A program made the position numbers and the translations under genes. A stretch of DNA of 64,000 nt, taken from Mycobacterium gordonae (GTDB taxonomy: Bacteria > Actinomycetota > Actinomycetes > Mycobacteriales > Mycobacteriaceae). The stretch covers positions 3,132,739 to 3,196,738 of the forward strand of contig NZ_CP070973.1 in the NCBI RefSeq assembly GCF_017086405.1, read 5' to 3'. The notes below the pieces were generated by a model. That model ran no database searches. It was not told the origin of the DNA and saw only the letters and a list, made by a program, of their open reading frames with translations. Every line of letters begins with the position of its first letter. Positions within the stretch are counted from its first letter, which is position 1. Of this stretch, positions 28,197-37,589 are shown piece after piece.

Positions 28197-30196
28197 TCGC
28201 CCACCAGGCTGCCGAGCGGCGCCGGGACTTCATCGCGTGCTGGCGGGCGCGGGAAATCGACACCGTCGGGGGCGGCCCGTGCAATGCGGGATTCGATGTC
28301 GTAGGGCACGACGATTGCGGTTGCGCCCCGGATCCGGCTGACAGCGCGTGCCATCTTGTCGGCCGTGCGGTCGTGCAACAGCCGGCCCAGCAGCGGCGAG
28401 TACGTCCGTCGCGGCAGCAGTGCTGTCACGCGTGAGTCGGGGTGCTCGGTGAGTACCCGGCGCACCAGGTCGTGTGCGGCCCTGCTCACGTGACGGTCGG
28501 GGCAATCGACCACCCGCAGCAGTGTCGCTTGTTCGAAGTGTGCCCAGCGGTCCCGCAGGCGGTCAGCATGGTCGGCATCGATCACGAAGTGCACCGCGGT
28601 TACGTCGTCGGCGTGCAATCCGTTTCCGTAGCGCAGCGCCTCGACCACGGCTAGGTCGACGGAATCAACAAACACCAGCACCCTCAGCCGGTCGTGTCGG
28701 CCGACATCGGGCCGCTCGGTGATCGATGTCTCCAGCACCGAGGCCTCCGCGCGGTACTGGCGATTGAGTCGGATCAGGGCGAATACCAGCAATGGGAAGA
28801 CGACGACGATAAGCCAAGCACCGTCGGTGAACTTAGCGATGACAAAGATCGCCACCACGATCGACGACGAGATGCCAGCCGCCAGGTTAACCGCGAACTT
28901 GCCACGCCAGCGCCGGCCGCGATGGACGAGGTGGTGTTTGCTCATGCCGTACCCGGCCATCGCGAAGCCGGTGAACACCCCGATCGCATAGAACGGAACC
29001 AGCGCGTTGACCGAGGCCTTGGTGATGAGCAGCAGGGTCACCGACAGCGCGGTGAGGGTGAGAATTCCGTTGGAGAACACCAGCCGATGACCACGTTTGG
29101 TCATCGGCCGGGGCAAAAAGCGATCCTCGGCGACGAAACTGGCCAGCGCTGGGAAGCCGTTGAAGCTCGTGTTGCACCCGGTGAACAGGATCGCTGCGGT
29201 GGATGCCTGCACCAGGATGTAGAGGATGTTGCCGATCAGGCCGTGGCCGAAGACTGCACGTGCGATCTCCGACAGCATCGAGGGGTATTCGTCGAGGTAC
29301 GGCGTGGCGTGGGTGACATGGGCCAACCAGGCCACGCCGGCCAGCAGGAAGCCCAGGATGCAGGCCATTGCGGTCAAAACCCGACGGGCGTTGACCCCCT
29401 GGGGCTGGCGGAAGGTGTTAACCGTGTTCGAGATCGCCTCAATGCCGGTCAGCGACGTGCCTCCATTGGCGAACGCCCGCAACACGATCAAGATCGTCGC
29501 ACCCATTATCAGCCCACTACCCTGATGTACGGGCACCACTCCGGTCATTTGTTGCGGGTTGTATGTGGGTAAGTTCCAGAAGATTTCGCGGACGAAGCCC
29601 GTCACGATGGTCAGCGTTATCATCGTGACGAACGCGTAGGTCGTGAAGGCGAACAAGCGACCCGACTGCCGTAGGCCGCGCAGGTTGACAAAACACATCA
29701 ACACCACGACGGCCACGGTGATTTCTAGGTGGTAGGGGCGCAGCGCCGGCAGGGCCGAGACTACAGCGACCGTTCCCGCCGCCGGTTGCACCGCGACGGT
29801 GACGACGTAGTCGATCAAGAGCGCAGCTGCGGCCACCTGCGCGGCTCGGGGAACGAAGTTCTCTCGAGCGACCATGTAGGCACCGCCCCTGCGGGCGTAG
29901 GCGACCACGACCTGGCGATAGGACGCGGTCACCAGCACCAGGATCAGCAGGACGACCCCGGTGATCGGCAACAGCAAGGCGAACGCGGACATGCCGGCCG
30001 CAGGCAGCAACTCGACCATAATCTGTTCCGGACCGTATGCGGTCGACGAGATTGCGTCCGGTGAAAGTGCACCGAGCGCAACGTGGTTGGGCAATCGCTC
30101 AGAATCAAGCTGATCGTTGGTCAGCGGCTTGCCCAGCAAGATCCGCTTGCACCTGTCCGAAAACGACGGTGCCAGCCCGCTATTCCGTGTGGTCAC
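28193..30196 (-). CDS. KimA-like APC-family potassium transporter, copy 2
   Basis: A 667-residue membrane protein with about 12 hydrophobic segments, followed by a ~170-residue cytosolic domain of USP-like character (RVLVFVDSVDLAVVEALRYG, TAVHFVID, VTALLPRRTYSPLLGRLLHD). N-terminal LLGKPL, SPDAISSTAYGPEQI, GGAYMVARENF, SLTGIEAISN and TKRGHRLVFSNGI all match Bacillus KimA (YdaO), a high-affinity K+:H+ symporter closed by c-di-AMP. K+ uptake is therefore inferred; a generic amino-acid permease label would be less specific. It lies 38 bp downstream of a close paralogue on the same strand, probably in one operon. Confidence 0.88.
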   Translation of the reverse strand: MTTRNSGLAPSFSDRCKRILLGKPLTNDQLDSERLPNHVALGALSPDAISSTAYGPEQIMVELLPAAGMSAFALLLPITGVVLLILVLVTASYRQVVVAYARRGGAYMVARENFVPRAAQVAAAALLIDYVVTVAVQPAAGTVAVVSALPALRPYHLEITVAVVVLMCFVNLRGLRQSGRLFAFTTYAFVTMITLTIVTGFVREIFWNLPTYNPQQMTGVVPVHQGSGLIMGATILIVLRAFANGGTSLTGIEAISNTVNTFRQPQGVNARRVLTAMACILGFLLAGVAWLAHVTHATPYLDEYPSMLSEIARAVFGHGLIGNILYILVQASTAAILFTGCNTSFNGFPALASFVAEDRFLPRPMTKRGHRLVFSNGILTLTALSVTLLLITKASVNALVPFYAIGVFTGFAMAGYGMSKHHLVHRGRRWRGKFAVNLAAGISSSIVVAIFVIAKFTDGAWLIVVVFPLLVFALIRLNRQYRAEASVLETSITERPDVGRHDRLRVLVFVDSVDLAVVEALRYGNGLHADDVTAVHFVIDADHADRLRDRWAHFEQATLLRVVDCPDRHVSRAAHDLVRRVLTEHPDSRVTALLPRRTYSPLLGRLLHDRTADKMARAVSRIRGATAIVVPYDIESRIARAAPDGVDFPRPPARDEVPAPLGSLVGD

Positions 30197-30234
30197 AGCA
30201 CATCACTTTCCTAGGGTCTCAAGGCGGTTGAAGA

Positions 30235-32223
30235 TCAGCGGCCGACAACCGGCGGTAACGGAACCTGCCTTGCTGACCTCGGCGCGCGGGTCGCTTCGGC
30301 AATTCGCGATCCCATGTCATACGGCACGATCTGCGCGGTTGCGCCAGGGACCCGGCTGACCGCCCGCGCGATCTTGTCGGCGGTTCGGTCGTGCAGCAGC
30401 CGGCCCAAGAGTGGTGAATACATTCGACGCGGCAGCAGGACAGTCACCTTGGTATCGCGATGGTCGTCGAGCGCGTCGTTAACGAGTTCGTATGCGACGC
30501 GGCTCAGCTGCCGATCGGGGCAGTCGACGATGCGCAGCGGTGTCTCGTGTTCGAAGAGCGCCCACCGGGCCTGCAACCGCTCGGCACGGTCGCCGTCGAT
30601 CACGAAGTGAACGGCGGTGAGATCGTCGGCGTGCAGTCCATTCCCGTAACGCAGTGCCTCGACTTCGGCGAGGTCGACCGAGTCCACGAAAATAAAGACC
30701 CGGTGACGGGTGTATCGGGCTGCATCGGGGCGGTCGTCGCGTGACATCTCGAGCACCGAAGCCTCAGCACGGTATTGACGATTGAGCCGTGTCAGGGCGA
30801 ATACCAGAATCGGGAACACCAACACGATGAGCCAGGCGCCCTCGGTGAATTTGGCGACCGCGAAAATGCCTACCACCGTTGTCGACAAGAGTCCGGCGGA
30901 CAGGTTGAGTGCAACCTTGGCCCGCCAGCCAGGACCGCGGTGGTCGAGATAGTGCTTACTCATGCCGTAGCCGGCCATCGAAAATCCGGTGAACACGCCG
31001 ATTGCGTAAAACGGAACCAGGGCGTCGACCGAACCGCCGGTGACGATCAGCAGCGTCACCGACAGCGCGGTGAGCGTGAGAATTCCGTTGGAGAACACCA
31101 GTCGGTGGCCACGCTTGGTCAGCGGACGCGGCAGGAAGCGGTCCTCAGCGACGAAACTGGCCAGCGCCGGGAAGCCGTTGAAGCTGGTGTTACCGCCGGT
31201 GAACAGAATTGCCGCGGTGGACGCCTGCACCAGCAGGTACAACCCGTTGCCGATCGGCCCATGACCGAATACCGCCCGGGCGATCTCGGACAGCATCGAC
31301 GGGTAGCCATCCACATAGGGGGCCGCGTGAGTCGCGTAGGCCAGCCAGGCGACCCCCGCGAGCAGGAAGGCGAGGATGCCTGCCATCACGGTCATGACGC
31401 GGCGGGCGTTGATTCCCTCCGGTGGACGAAAGCTGTTCACCGTGTTCGAGATCGCCTCGACGCCGGTCAGCGACGAGCCGCCGTTGGCGAAGGCACGCAA
31501 CACGATGAGGACGGTCGCACCCATGATGAGACCGCTGCCGTGGTGAACTGGTACCACCCCCGGCATGTGCTCGGGGTCGTAAATCGGCAGGTTTCCGAAG
31601 GTCGCGCGAGCGCCGCCGACCAGGATCGTCAGCGTGACCATCGCGACGAAGGCATAGGTCGGCAGAGCGAACCGGACGCCGGCTTCGCGCAAGCCGCGCA
31701 GATTCGCGAAGCACATCAGCAGCACCACGCCGACGGTGATTTCCAGGCTGTAGGGACCTAGCATCGGCACGGCGGACACGACCGCCACCGTTCCCGCGGA
31801 GCACTGCACCGCCACCGTAACTACGTAGTCGATCAGCAGTGCCGCTGCCGCGATCTGCGCGACGCGCGGCCCGAAGTTCTCCCGAGCGACCACGTAGGAA
31901 CCGCCCGATCGGGTGTACACCATGACAACCTGCCGATAGCACGCGGCCACCAGCACCAAGATCAGCAGGATCACCCCGGTGATCGGCAGCAAGAGTGCGA
32001 ACGCCGCCATGCCCGCCGCCGGTAGCAGTTCGATCATGATCTGTTCTGAACCGTATGCGGTCGAAGAGATTGCGTCCGGCGAAAGCACGCCCATAGCAAC
32101 AGGATTGGACAACCGCTCATGCCGGAGTTGGTCATTTATCAGTGGCTTCCCCAGCAGTCCGCGCTTGCAGACGTCGGAGAGCGACCACCATGATCCCTGA
32201 CTCTCATCCAAAGTTGTTGTCAC
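30235..32223 (-). CDS. KimA-like APC-family potassium transporter, copy 1
   Basis: A 662-residue paralogue of the downstream transporter, aligned along its whole length (LLGKPLINDQLRHERLSN, SPDAISSTAYGSEQIM, SLTGVEAISN, TKRGHRLVFSNGILTLTALS). It has about 12 membrane segments and a C-terminal cytosolic domain (FIFVDSVDLAEVEALRYG, VTVLLPRRMYSPLLG). The family reference is KimA of Bacillus subtilis. It is the first gene of a two-gene operon, and its promoter region is shared with the divergent K+ channel gene. The main differences between copies lie in the N-terminal 30 residues and the extreme C-terminus. Start ATG 32223 directly precedes a short polar N-terminus. Confidence 0.88.
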   Translation of the reverse strand: MTTTLDESQGSWWSLSDVCKRGLLGKPLINDQLRHERLSNPVAMGVLSPDAISSTAYGSEQIMIELLPAAGMAAFALLLPITGVILLILVLVAACYRQVVMVYTRSGGSYVVARENFGPRVAQIAAAALLIDYVVTVAVQCSAGTVAVVSAVPMLGPYSLEITVGVVLLMCFANLRGLREAGVRFALPTYAFVAMVTLTILVGGARATFGNLPIYDPEHMPGVVPVHHGSGLIMGATVLIVLRAFANGGSSLTGVEAISNTVNSFRPPEGINARRVMTVMAGILAFLLAGVAWLAYATHAAPYVDGYPSMLSEIARAVFGHGPIGNGLYLLVQASTAAILFTGGNTSFNGFPALASFVAEDRFLPRPLTKRGHRLVFSNGILTLTALSVTLLIVTGGSVDALVPFYAIGVFTGFSMAGYGMSKHYLDHRGPGWRAKVALNLSAGLLSTTVVGIFAVAKFTEGAWLIVLVFPILVFALTRLNRQYRAEASVLEMSRDDRPDAARYTRHRVFIFVDSVDLAEVEALRYGNGLHADDLTAVHFVIDGDRAERLQARWALFEHETPLRIVDCPDRQLSRVAYELVNDALDDHRDTKVTVLLPRRMYSPLLGRLLHDRTADKIARAVSRVPGATAQIVPYDMGSRIAEATRAPRSARQVPLPPVVGR

Positions 32224-32815
32224 AGATCACATTCCTTCATCATTTGCCGATGCCGGTAAGACACTAGCGCTTCCGGGCGTTCTGGTCCGCATGCAACGGG
32301 CGGGACGCAGAACATTCCAGGTGCATCTCAAGCGGATTCTCAGGTTGACGCACAAATCACATGTAAAATCATCACTTTGTCTGAAAAAGCAGCTGCAGCA
32401 GATAGTTAACAACACGACACGAAAGTGGCACCAAGATATTACATTTCGTGCCTAGGAGACATGTTGCGCTACAGCGAATTCAGTACACAACTTTATGACA
32501 GGGTATCCACAGCAAGTCTCAATATTCGGCAATATCTCTGTGCGACTTGGCAATTAATGAAACCGGACCGCGGTCTCCCGCTCGATCATCACGTGGCAAG
32601 CTGCATCGCCTTGTTAGCATCAGTGCATGTTCTCAACCCGTTGTGGTTGCGGGGGGAGTCGGGCTCAGCGATGTGAGTCTGCCTATCGCACAGAAGAAGT
32701 TATGGATCGGAGCTATGGGTAATTGCACTGGTTCTCGATCGGTGAACGTGCCGCGGCGTCGTGGGTGTGCTGATTCACGTTTTCCTGCAACAAGATTGAT
32801 GAAAGAGCAGGAATT
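32224..32815. other. 592-bp divergent intergenic region of the potassium island
   Basis: This spacer separates the KimA-like operon from the K+ channel gene and must hold both promoters. It is AT-richer than its surroundings between about 32330 and 32560. A TTGACG hexamer is present on the plus strand near 32344 but lacks a well-spaced -10 match. AGGAATT precedes the channel ATG. I looked for the conserved blocks of the c-di-AMP (ydaO) riboswitch, since KimA genes in Bacillus use one, and did not find them. An open frame at 32425-32676 shows no family features. Confidence 0.45.
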
Positions 32816-34723
32816 ATGTCCGAGCGGGTGATCGTCAGCGGCGACGACGCGCTCGCGACGACGATCATTGAAGAATTGAAGCGGGCCGGCGCTAATGTGG
32901 TCCGGCTCACCGGTGCCGAGCGGGCTGGCACGCGGGTCAAGGCCGAGCTGGCAAGTGCGGGGATAGCCCGGGCGGCAGCCGTCGTCTGCGCTGGCGATGA
33001 CGACGCGACCAATCTGGAGATAGCACTGCTGGCCCGCAAGGCCAACCCGGATATTCGCGTGGTCGCTCGGCTGGCTAACGACGTGCTCCGCGAGGCAGTG
33101 GCTGCCGACGAGGGGCCCAGCGCAATCTTCGACGTGGCCAGCCTGGCGGCTGCGGCGGTCGTCGAGACCTGCCTGGCGCGGACCACGCACCCCTTCGAGG
33201 TCGCCGGTATCGACTTCGTAGTGTTCGGAGCCGATGCGCCGCGGGATGCGACGCTGCGAGAGATATACGGCAAATTGGCACCGGTAGCTGTGGTACCTGC
33301 TGGCGCTGCCAGCGCGGGTGAGGTGATCGCGTGCCCCGGCCGCGATCTGAAGGTGCATGCCGGCGACTGGACCTCGATGATCGGCACCCGCCGTGAGCTC
33401 AACGCTTTCGGTATCGAGATTCCGCGCGATACCACGAAGCGGTCGCGTCAGTCTCGGCTGCGCCGTGCGATCGCGGCCTTACGGGCCTTGCCCAGCGACG
33501 TCAACCCCGCGTTCTACCCGGTAATGGTCGCGTTGGCGGTGCTGGTTATCGGATCGACCACCTTGCTGCATTTCGCCTACACAAACCCCGGAATGTCGTG
33601 GGTAGACGCCTTTTATTTCACTAACGAAACCATCACCACTACGGGCTACGGTGACTTCAGCTTCGCTGAGCAACCCACCTGGCTGCGGCTGTTTGCGGCC
33701 TGTCTGATGCTGGGCGGCGTCACCACGACCGCACTGCTGGTCGCATTCGTCGCCGACGTGTTGCTGTCGCGTCGGTTCGTATTGGAGTTCGGGCGTCCCC
33801 GGGCCCGGCATCTGCATAACCACGTGATTGTGGTCGGACTCAGCGCCCTCGGCATCCGGGTGGTGACAGATCTGACCGCGGCAGGACACGATGTGGCTGT
33901 CATCGAGCGTGACCCGAACAATCGCTTCCTCGCCGAGGCGAATCAACTCGACGTGCCGGTGATTTTCGGAGACGCCACGTTGCCCCAGACGTTGGCAGCG
34001 GCTCGCATCGATCGAGCGCGGGCGGTCGCGGTGTTGACTCGGGACGACATGATCAACATCGAAACCGGGATCGTGCTGCGGGAAATGTTGGGCCACAAGA
34101 AGCGTTCCCCTGCCAACCGAACCAGTCCAGAGGTGCCGGTGGTGTTGCGGGTGTACGACCACGAGCTCGGCTCCGCGGTGGCGCAGCGTTTCGGCTTCGA
34201 AAACGTCCGCTCCACAGTCGAACTGGCCGCCCCGTGGTTCATCGGCGCGGCGATAGGCCTACACGTTCTGGGTACGTTCTCGGTCAGTAACCGTTCCTTC
34301 CTGATCGGTGGGATGCACGTGGCGCCGGGCAGCGAACTCGACGGCATGCAGATCTTCAAGATGTCCACCCACACGCGCGTCATCGCGGTCGCCCGGGAGG
34401 ACGCGCAGGTTCAGTTGAACCTGGGCCGCGACGTGCGCCTCAACGCCGGCGACACCGTCTACCTGGTCGGTCCGTACCGGGAACTGTTGGCGACGTTGCG
34501 GAAGGGGCAGGCCGCCGGCCAGCCTCCCATCGAAGACGAGCCGGGGCGCGACGGGCAGCCGTCGAACGTCAGGTCGCTCGGTGACACGCGCAACCAGCTT
34601 GAGTCCGAATCAAGATCGATCCGGTGCGGTGACGAAGGTGGCACGGAGGAGTGGAGAGCAAGCGAACCTGCCGACGCGGGCCCGGTCAGTTTGCCCACTG
34701 GGATGAATAGCTATCGGTCGTAA
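32816..34723 (+). CDS. Two-TM potassium channel with two RCK/TrkA-N domains
   Basis: A 635-residue K+ channel subunit. An N-terminal nucleotide-binding RCK-like domain (SERVIVSGDDALATTIIEEL) precedes the pore. The pore module has a first helix around 232-252, the selectivity filter TTTGYGD at 274-280 and a second helix around 291-312. A second RCK domain follows (HVIVVGLSALGIRVVTDL, VIERDPNNRFLAEA, VIFGDAT), then a TrkA-C domain (HVAPGSELDGMQIF, LNAGDTVYLVGP) and a polar tail of about 90 residues. It is a ligand-gated channel, probably tuned by nucleotide. The stop codon overlaps the next start (TAATG), coupling it to a PPE gene. Confidence 0.93.
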   Translation: MSERVIVSGDDALATTIIEELKRAGANVVRLTGAERAGTRVKAELASAGIARAAAVVCAGDDDATNLEIALLARKANPDIRVVARLANDVLREAVAADEGPSAIFDVASLAAAAVVETCLARTTHPFEVAGIDFVVFGADAPRDATLREIYGKLAPVAVVPAGAASAGEVIACPGRDLKVHAGDWTSMIGTRRELNAFGIEIPRDTTKRSRQSRLRRAIAALRALPSDVNPAFYPVMVALAVLVIGSTTLLHFAYTNPGMSWVDAFYFTNETITTTGYGDFSFAEQPTWLRLFAACLMLGGVTTTALLVAFVADVLLSRRFVLEFGRPRARHLHNHVIVVGLSALGIRVVTDLTAAGHDVAVIERDPNNRFLAEANQLDVPVIFGDATLPQTLAAARIDRARAVAVLTRDDMINIETGIVLREMLGHKKRSPANRTSPEVPVVLRVYDHELGSAVAQRFGFENVRSTVELAAPWFIGAAIGLHVLGTFSVSNRSFLIGGMHVAPGSELDGMQIFKMSTHTRVIAVAREDAQVQLNLGRDVRLNAGDTVYLVGPYRELLATLRKGQAAGQPPIEDEPGRDGQPSNVRSLGDTRNQLESESRSIRCGDEGGTEEWRASEPADAGPVSLPTGMNSYRS

Positions 34724-36030
34724 TGGAATTTGCCTTTTTGCCGCCCGAGGTCAACTCGGGCCGGATCTACGCTGGCCCGGGCTCGGGGTCGATGCTGACT
34801 GCCGCGGACGCCTGGGCAAGCATCGCCGCGGAACTGTACCTGGCGGCCAGCGCCTACGGATCGGTCGTCTGCGCATTGGCTGGCGGGCCATGGTTAGGTG
34901 CGTCGTCGACGAGCATGGCCGCCGCCGCTGCCTCGTTCGTGGCGTGGATTCGCAGTACCGCTGCGCAGGCCGAAGAGACAGCCGCGCAGGCGACCGCGGC
35001 TGCTGTCGCCTACGAGGTGGCATTCGCGGGATCTGTGCCGCCGGAGGTGGTTGCGGCCAACCGCAGCCTGTTGATGTCCCTGGTCGCCACCAATCTGCTG
35101 GGACAGAACACACCGGCGATCGCGGTGACCGAAGCTGAGTACGGCGAGATGTGGGCGCAGGACGTGGCCGCGATGTACGGCTACGCGGGTGAGGCCGCGA
35201 CAGCCACGCGCATCACGCCATTCAGCTCCCCGCGGCAGACCGCCGATTTGGCGGGGTTAGCAGACCGGGCGCACGCGGTCGGCACGGCCGCGTCGGTGTC
35301 TTCCGGAACCGCGCGCGACGCAGTCATACAAGCGGCGCGGATGTTTTCGGCCATTCCGGATCGGCTGAGTAACTTCGCGTCCAAAGGCTTGAGTCCGATA
35401 GACCTGTTCGACTTGGGGGCCGATTTGATCACGTACGTCATTGATGCTCCGATGGGTCCGTTGGCCGCGGTCTCCCTTCCTCTCGATGTCGTCGGCGCCC
35501 AGACAGGACTGCACACCGACGACATCGTCACCGCCTGGAGGGACGAGGGCGTCATTTCCGGCATGAAAGAAGCGTCTTCGTCGGTAACCGTCAAAGTGTC
35601 CGAAGGCGCAGTGTCGGCTGGTGTCGGCGAGGCGAACGCGGTGGGTTCGTTGTCAGTGCCGCCGACCTGGACGGCGGCGACGCCAGCGGTTCGCCCGGTC
35701 GCGTTGGCCATGCCAACAAGCGTCGGCGTTGCCGGGCAGCAGATGGTGGCGGCCGGCTCCAGCGACGCGTTGACTAACCTGGCTCTGGCCAGCACGGCGG
35801 GCCGGGCCTTGACCGACAGGGTAGGCGTACGCGAGCGAGTCAGACAGCCTGCGGTCGTGTGTGCGGTCGCGCCCCGGGAGGACCCCGAGAAGACCGGCGG
35901 AGACCCGGCGCCCCGCACCGCGGTAACCGGAATAGCCGCCGAGATCCGCGAATTCGCCAAGCTCCGAGATGAGGGTCTGATCACCGAGGAGCAGTTCATC
36001 CAACAGCGGAATCGGCTCCTCGACCTGTGA
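34723..36030 (+). CDS. PPE-SVP family protein with C-terminal SHOCT-like segment
   Basis: A 435-residue PPE protein. The PPE domain begins EFAFLPPEVNSGRIYAG; a WLG turn lies in GGPWLGASST; GQNTPAIAVTEAEYGEMWAQD is the usual late-domain block. Further on, VGSLSVPPTWTAATP is the G-x-x-S-V-P-x-x-W signature of the SVP subgroup. The last ~30 residues (IREFAKLRDEGLITEEQFIQQ, ending LLDL) match the SHOCT oligomerisation motif, which I know in many bacterial proteins and as an occasional PPE tail. ATG 34723 overlaps the channel stop by one base, so it is co-translated with a K+ channel. No adjacent PE gene is present. Confidence 0.9.
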   Translation: MEFAFLPPEVNSGRIYAGPGSGSMLTAADAWASIAAELYLAASAYGSVVCALAGGPWLGASSTSMAAAAASFVAWIRSTAAQAEETAAQATAAAVAYEVAFAGSVPPEVVAANRSLLMSLVATNLLGQNTPAIAVTEAEYGEMWAQDVAAMYGYAGEAATATRITPFSSPRQTADLAGLADRAHAVGTAASVSSGTARDAVIQAARMFSAIPDRLSNFASKGLSPIDLFDLGADLITYVIDAPMGPLAAVSLPLDVVGAQTGLHTDDIVTAWRDEGVISGMKEASSSVTVKVSEGAVSAGVGEANAVGSLSVPPTWTAATPAVRPVALAMPTSVGVAGQQMVAAGSSDALTNLALASTAGRALTDRVGVRERVRQPAVVCAVAPREDPEKTGGDPAPRTAVTGIAAEIREFAKLRDEGLITEEQFIQQRNRLLDL

Positions 36031-36227
36031 CGTCGGCGCACCAAGTGGCCGGCATGCCCGCTATCGGGTGAAGATGCACCCGGCTTCGTGGGCTTGGTCG
36101 CGCGAGCAAGCCGACAAGTACGCGCAATCCGGCGGTGCCGGGGGCCGCGGACATGAAGCGCATGCCGCTCATCGTCCTCACCCTGGTGAGCTGAACGCTG
36201 CTCCTGGCGGCATGGCACCATTAACCG

Positions 36228-37511
36228 GTGTCCGCCGAACTGAGCCAAAGTCCACGCGAGTTGCCGCTGTGCGCGGCTGACATCGACGGTGCGGCCAAGC
36301 GAATCGCCCCGGTGGTCACCCCCACGCCCCTGCAATACAGCGACCGGTTGTCGGAGATCACCGGCGCGAGCGTCTACCTCAAACGCGAAGACCTGCAGGT
36401 GGTGCGTTCTTACAAGCTGCGCGGCGCCTACAACCTGTTGGTTCAGCTTTCTGACGAGGAGCTGGCCGCCGGAGTGGTGTGTTCGTCGGCGGGCAACCAC
36501 GCGCAGGGCTTCGCCTATGCGTGCCGATCGTTGGGTGTGCACGGCCGCATCTACGTTCCAGCCAAGACGCCGAAGCAAAAGCGCGACCGGATCCGCTACC
36601 ACGGACGGGAGTTCATCGAACTGATCGTGGGCGGCTCGACGTACGACCTGGCCGCCGCAGCGGCCCGCGACGACGTCGCACGCACCGGCGCCACGCTGGT
36701 GCCGCCCTACGACGACCTGCGCACCATGGCCGGTCAGGGCACTATTGCCGTGGAGATCCTGGACGCCCTGGGCGATGAGCCAGACGTGGTGGTGGTGCCC
36801 GTCGGTGGCGGCGGCTGCATCGCGGGTATCACCAGCTACCTGGCCGAACGGACGTCGAACACCGCGGTGCTGGGCATCGAGCCGGCCGGGGCCGCCGCGA
36901 TGATGGCCGCGTTGGCCGCCGGTGAGCCCGTGACCCTCGAGCACGTGGACCAGTTCGTCGACGGCGCCGCGGTCGCGTGTGCCGGGAGGTTGACCTATGC
37001 CGCGCTGGCTGCGGCCGGTGACATGGTGTCGATCACGACGGTCGACGAAGGTGCGGTGTGCACCGCGATGCTTGACCTGTACCAGAACGAGGGCATCATC
37101 GCCGAGCCTGCGGGTGCGTTGTCGGTGGCCGGTCTGCTGGAGGCTGACGTCGAACCCGGCTCCACCGTGGTGTGTTTGATCTCGGGCGGCAACAACGACG
37201 TGTCCCGCTACGGCGAGGTACTGGAGCGCTCACTCGTCCACCTGGGTCTCAAGCACTATTTCCTGGTCGACTTTCCGCAGGAGCCGGGCGCGCTCCGGCG
37301 CTTTCTGGACGAGGTGCTCGGTCCTAACGACGACATCACGCTGTTCGAGTACGTCAAGCGCAACAACCGGGAGACCGGTGAGGCATTGGTTGGTATCCAG
37401 TTGGGTTCTGCCGCGGATCTGGACGGTCTGTTGGCCCGGATGCGGGCGACCGAGATGCACGTCGAAACCCTGCTTCCCGGATCGCCGGCGTACCGGTATC
37501 TGTTGCTCTGA
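36228..37511 (+). CDS. ilvA: Threonine ammonia-lyase (threonine dehydratase)
   Basis: A 427-residue PLP enzyme that deaminates threonine to 2-oxobutanoate, the first step of isoleucine synthesis. The PLP lysine is in RSYKLRGAYN, SSAGNHAQGFA is the phosphate/substrate loop, and VGGGGCIAGI is the glycine loop that holds PLP phosphate. The C-terminal ~90 residues (HYFLVDFPQEPGALRRFLDEV) form an ACT-like regulatory domain, shorter than the double ACT of E. coli IlvA. It matches M. tuberculosis ilvA (Rv1559). Start is GTG 36228. Nothing clear is seen in the 197 bp upstream. Confidence 0.95.
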   Translation: MSAELSQSPRELPLCAADIDGAAKRIAPVVTPTPLQYSDRLSEITGASVYLKREDLQVVRSYKLRGAYNLLVQLSDEELAAGVVCSSAGNHAQGFAYACRSLGVHGRIYVPAKTPKQKRDRIRYHGREFIELIVGGSTYDLAAAAARDDVARTGATLVPPYDDLRTMAGQGTIAVEILDALGDEPDVVVVPVGGGGCIAGITSYLAERTSNTAVLGIEPAGAAAMMAALAAGEPVTLEHVDQFVDGAAVACAGRLTYAALAAAGDMVSITTVDEGAVCTAMLDLYQNEGIIAEPAGALSVAGLLEADVEPGSTVVCLISGGNNDVSRYGEVLERSLVHLGLKHYFLVDFPQEPGALRRFLDEVLGPNDDITLFEYVKRNNRETGEALVGIQLGSAADLDGLLARMRATEMHVETLLPGSPAYRYLLL

Positions 37512-37524
37512 GTTCCGCGCGTCG

Positions 37525-37582
37525 CGAGCGTGCGCCTAGTGCCGGTGGTGGCGGCGTGTCGCTGTGCTGAAGTGCACGCTCG
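37525..37582. repeat. Inverted repeat between convergent ilvA and the FMN-binding gene
   Basis: CGAGCGTGC (37525-37533) and GCACGCTCG (37574-37582) are perfect 9-bp complements separated by 40 bases, in the 78-bp gap between convergent stops. It could act as a bidirectional terminator or be a dispersed mycobacterial intergenic repeat. Confidence 0.5.
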
Positions 37583-37589
37583 GCAATCG

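Noticed and set aside
32224..32815. c-di-AMP riboswitch and a small gene at 32425-32676
   Set aside because: The conserved ydaO blocks are missing, and the 83-residue frame has no recognisable features or good start.
35181..36944. Long antisense open frame opposite the PPE and ilvA genes
   Set aside because: It spans two real genes and an intergenic gap; composition is that of a GC-rich shadow frame.
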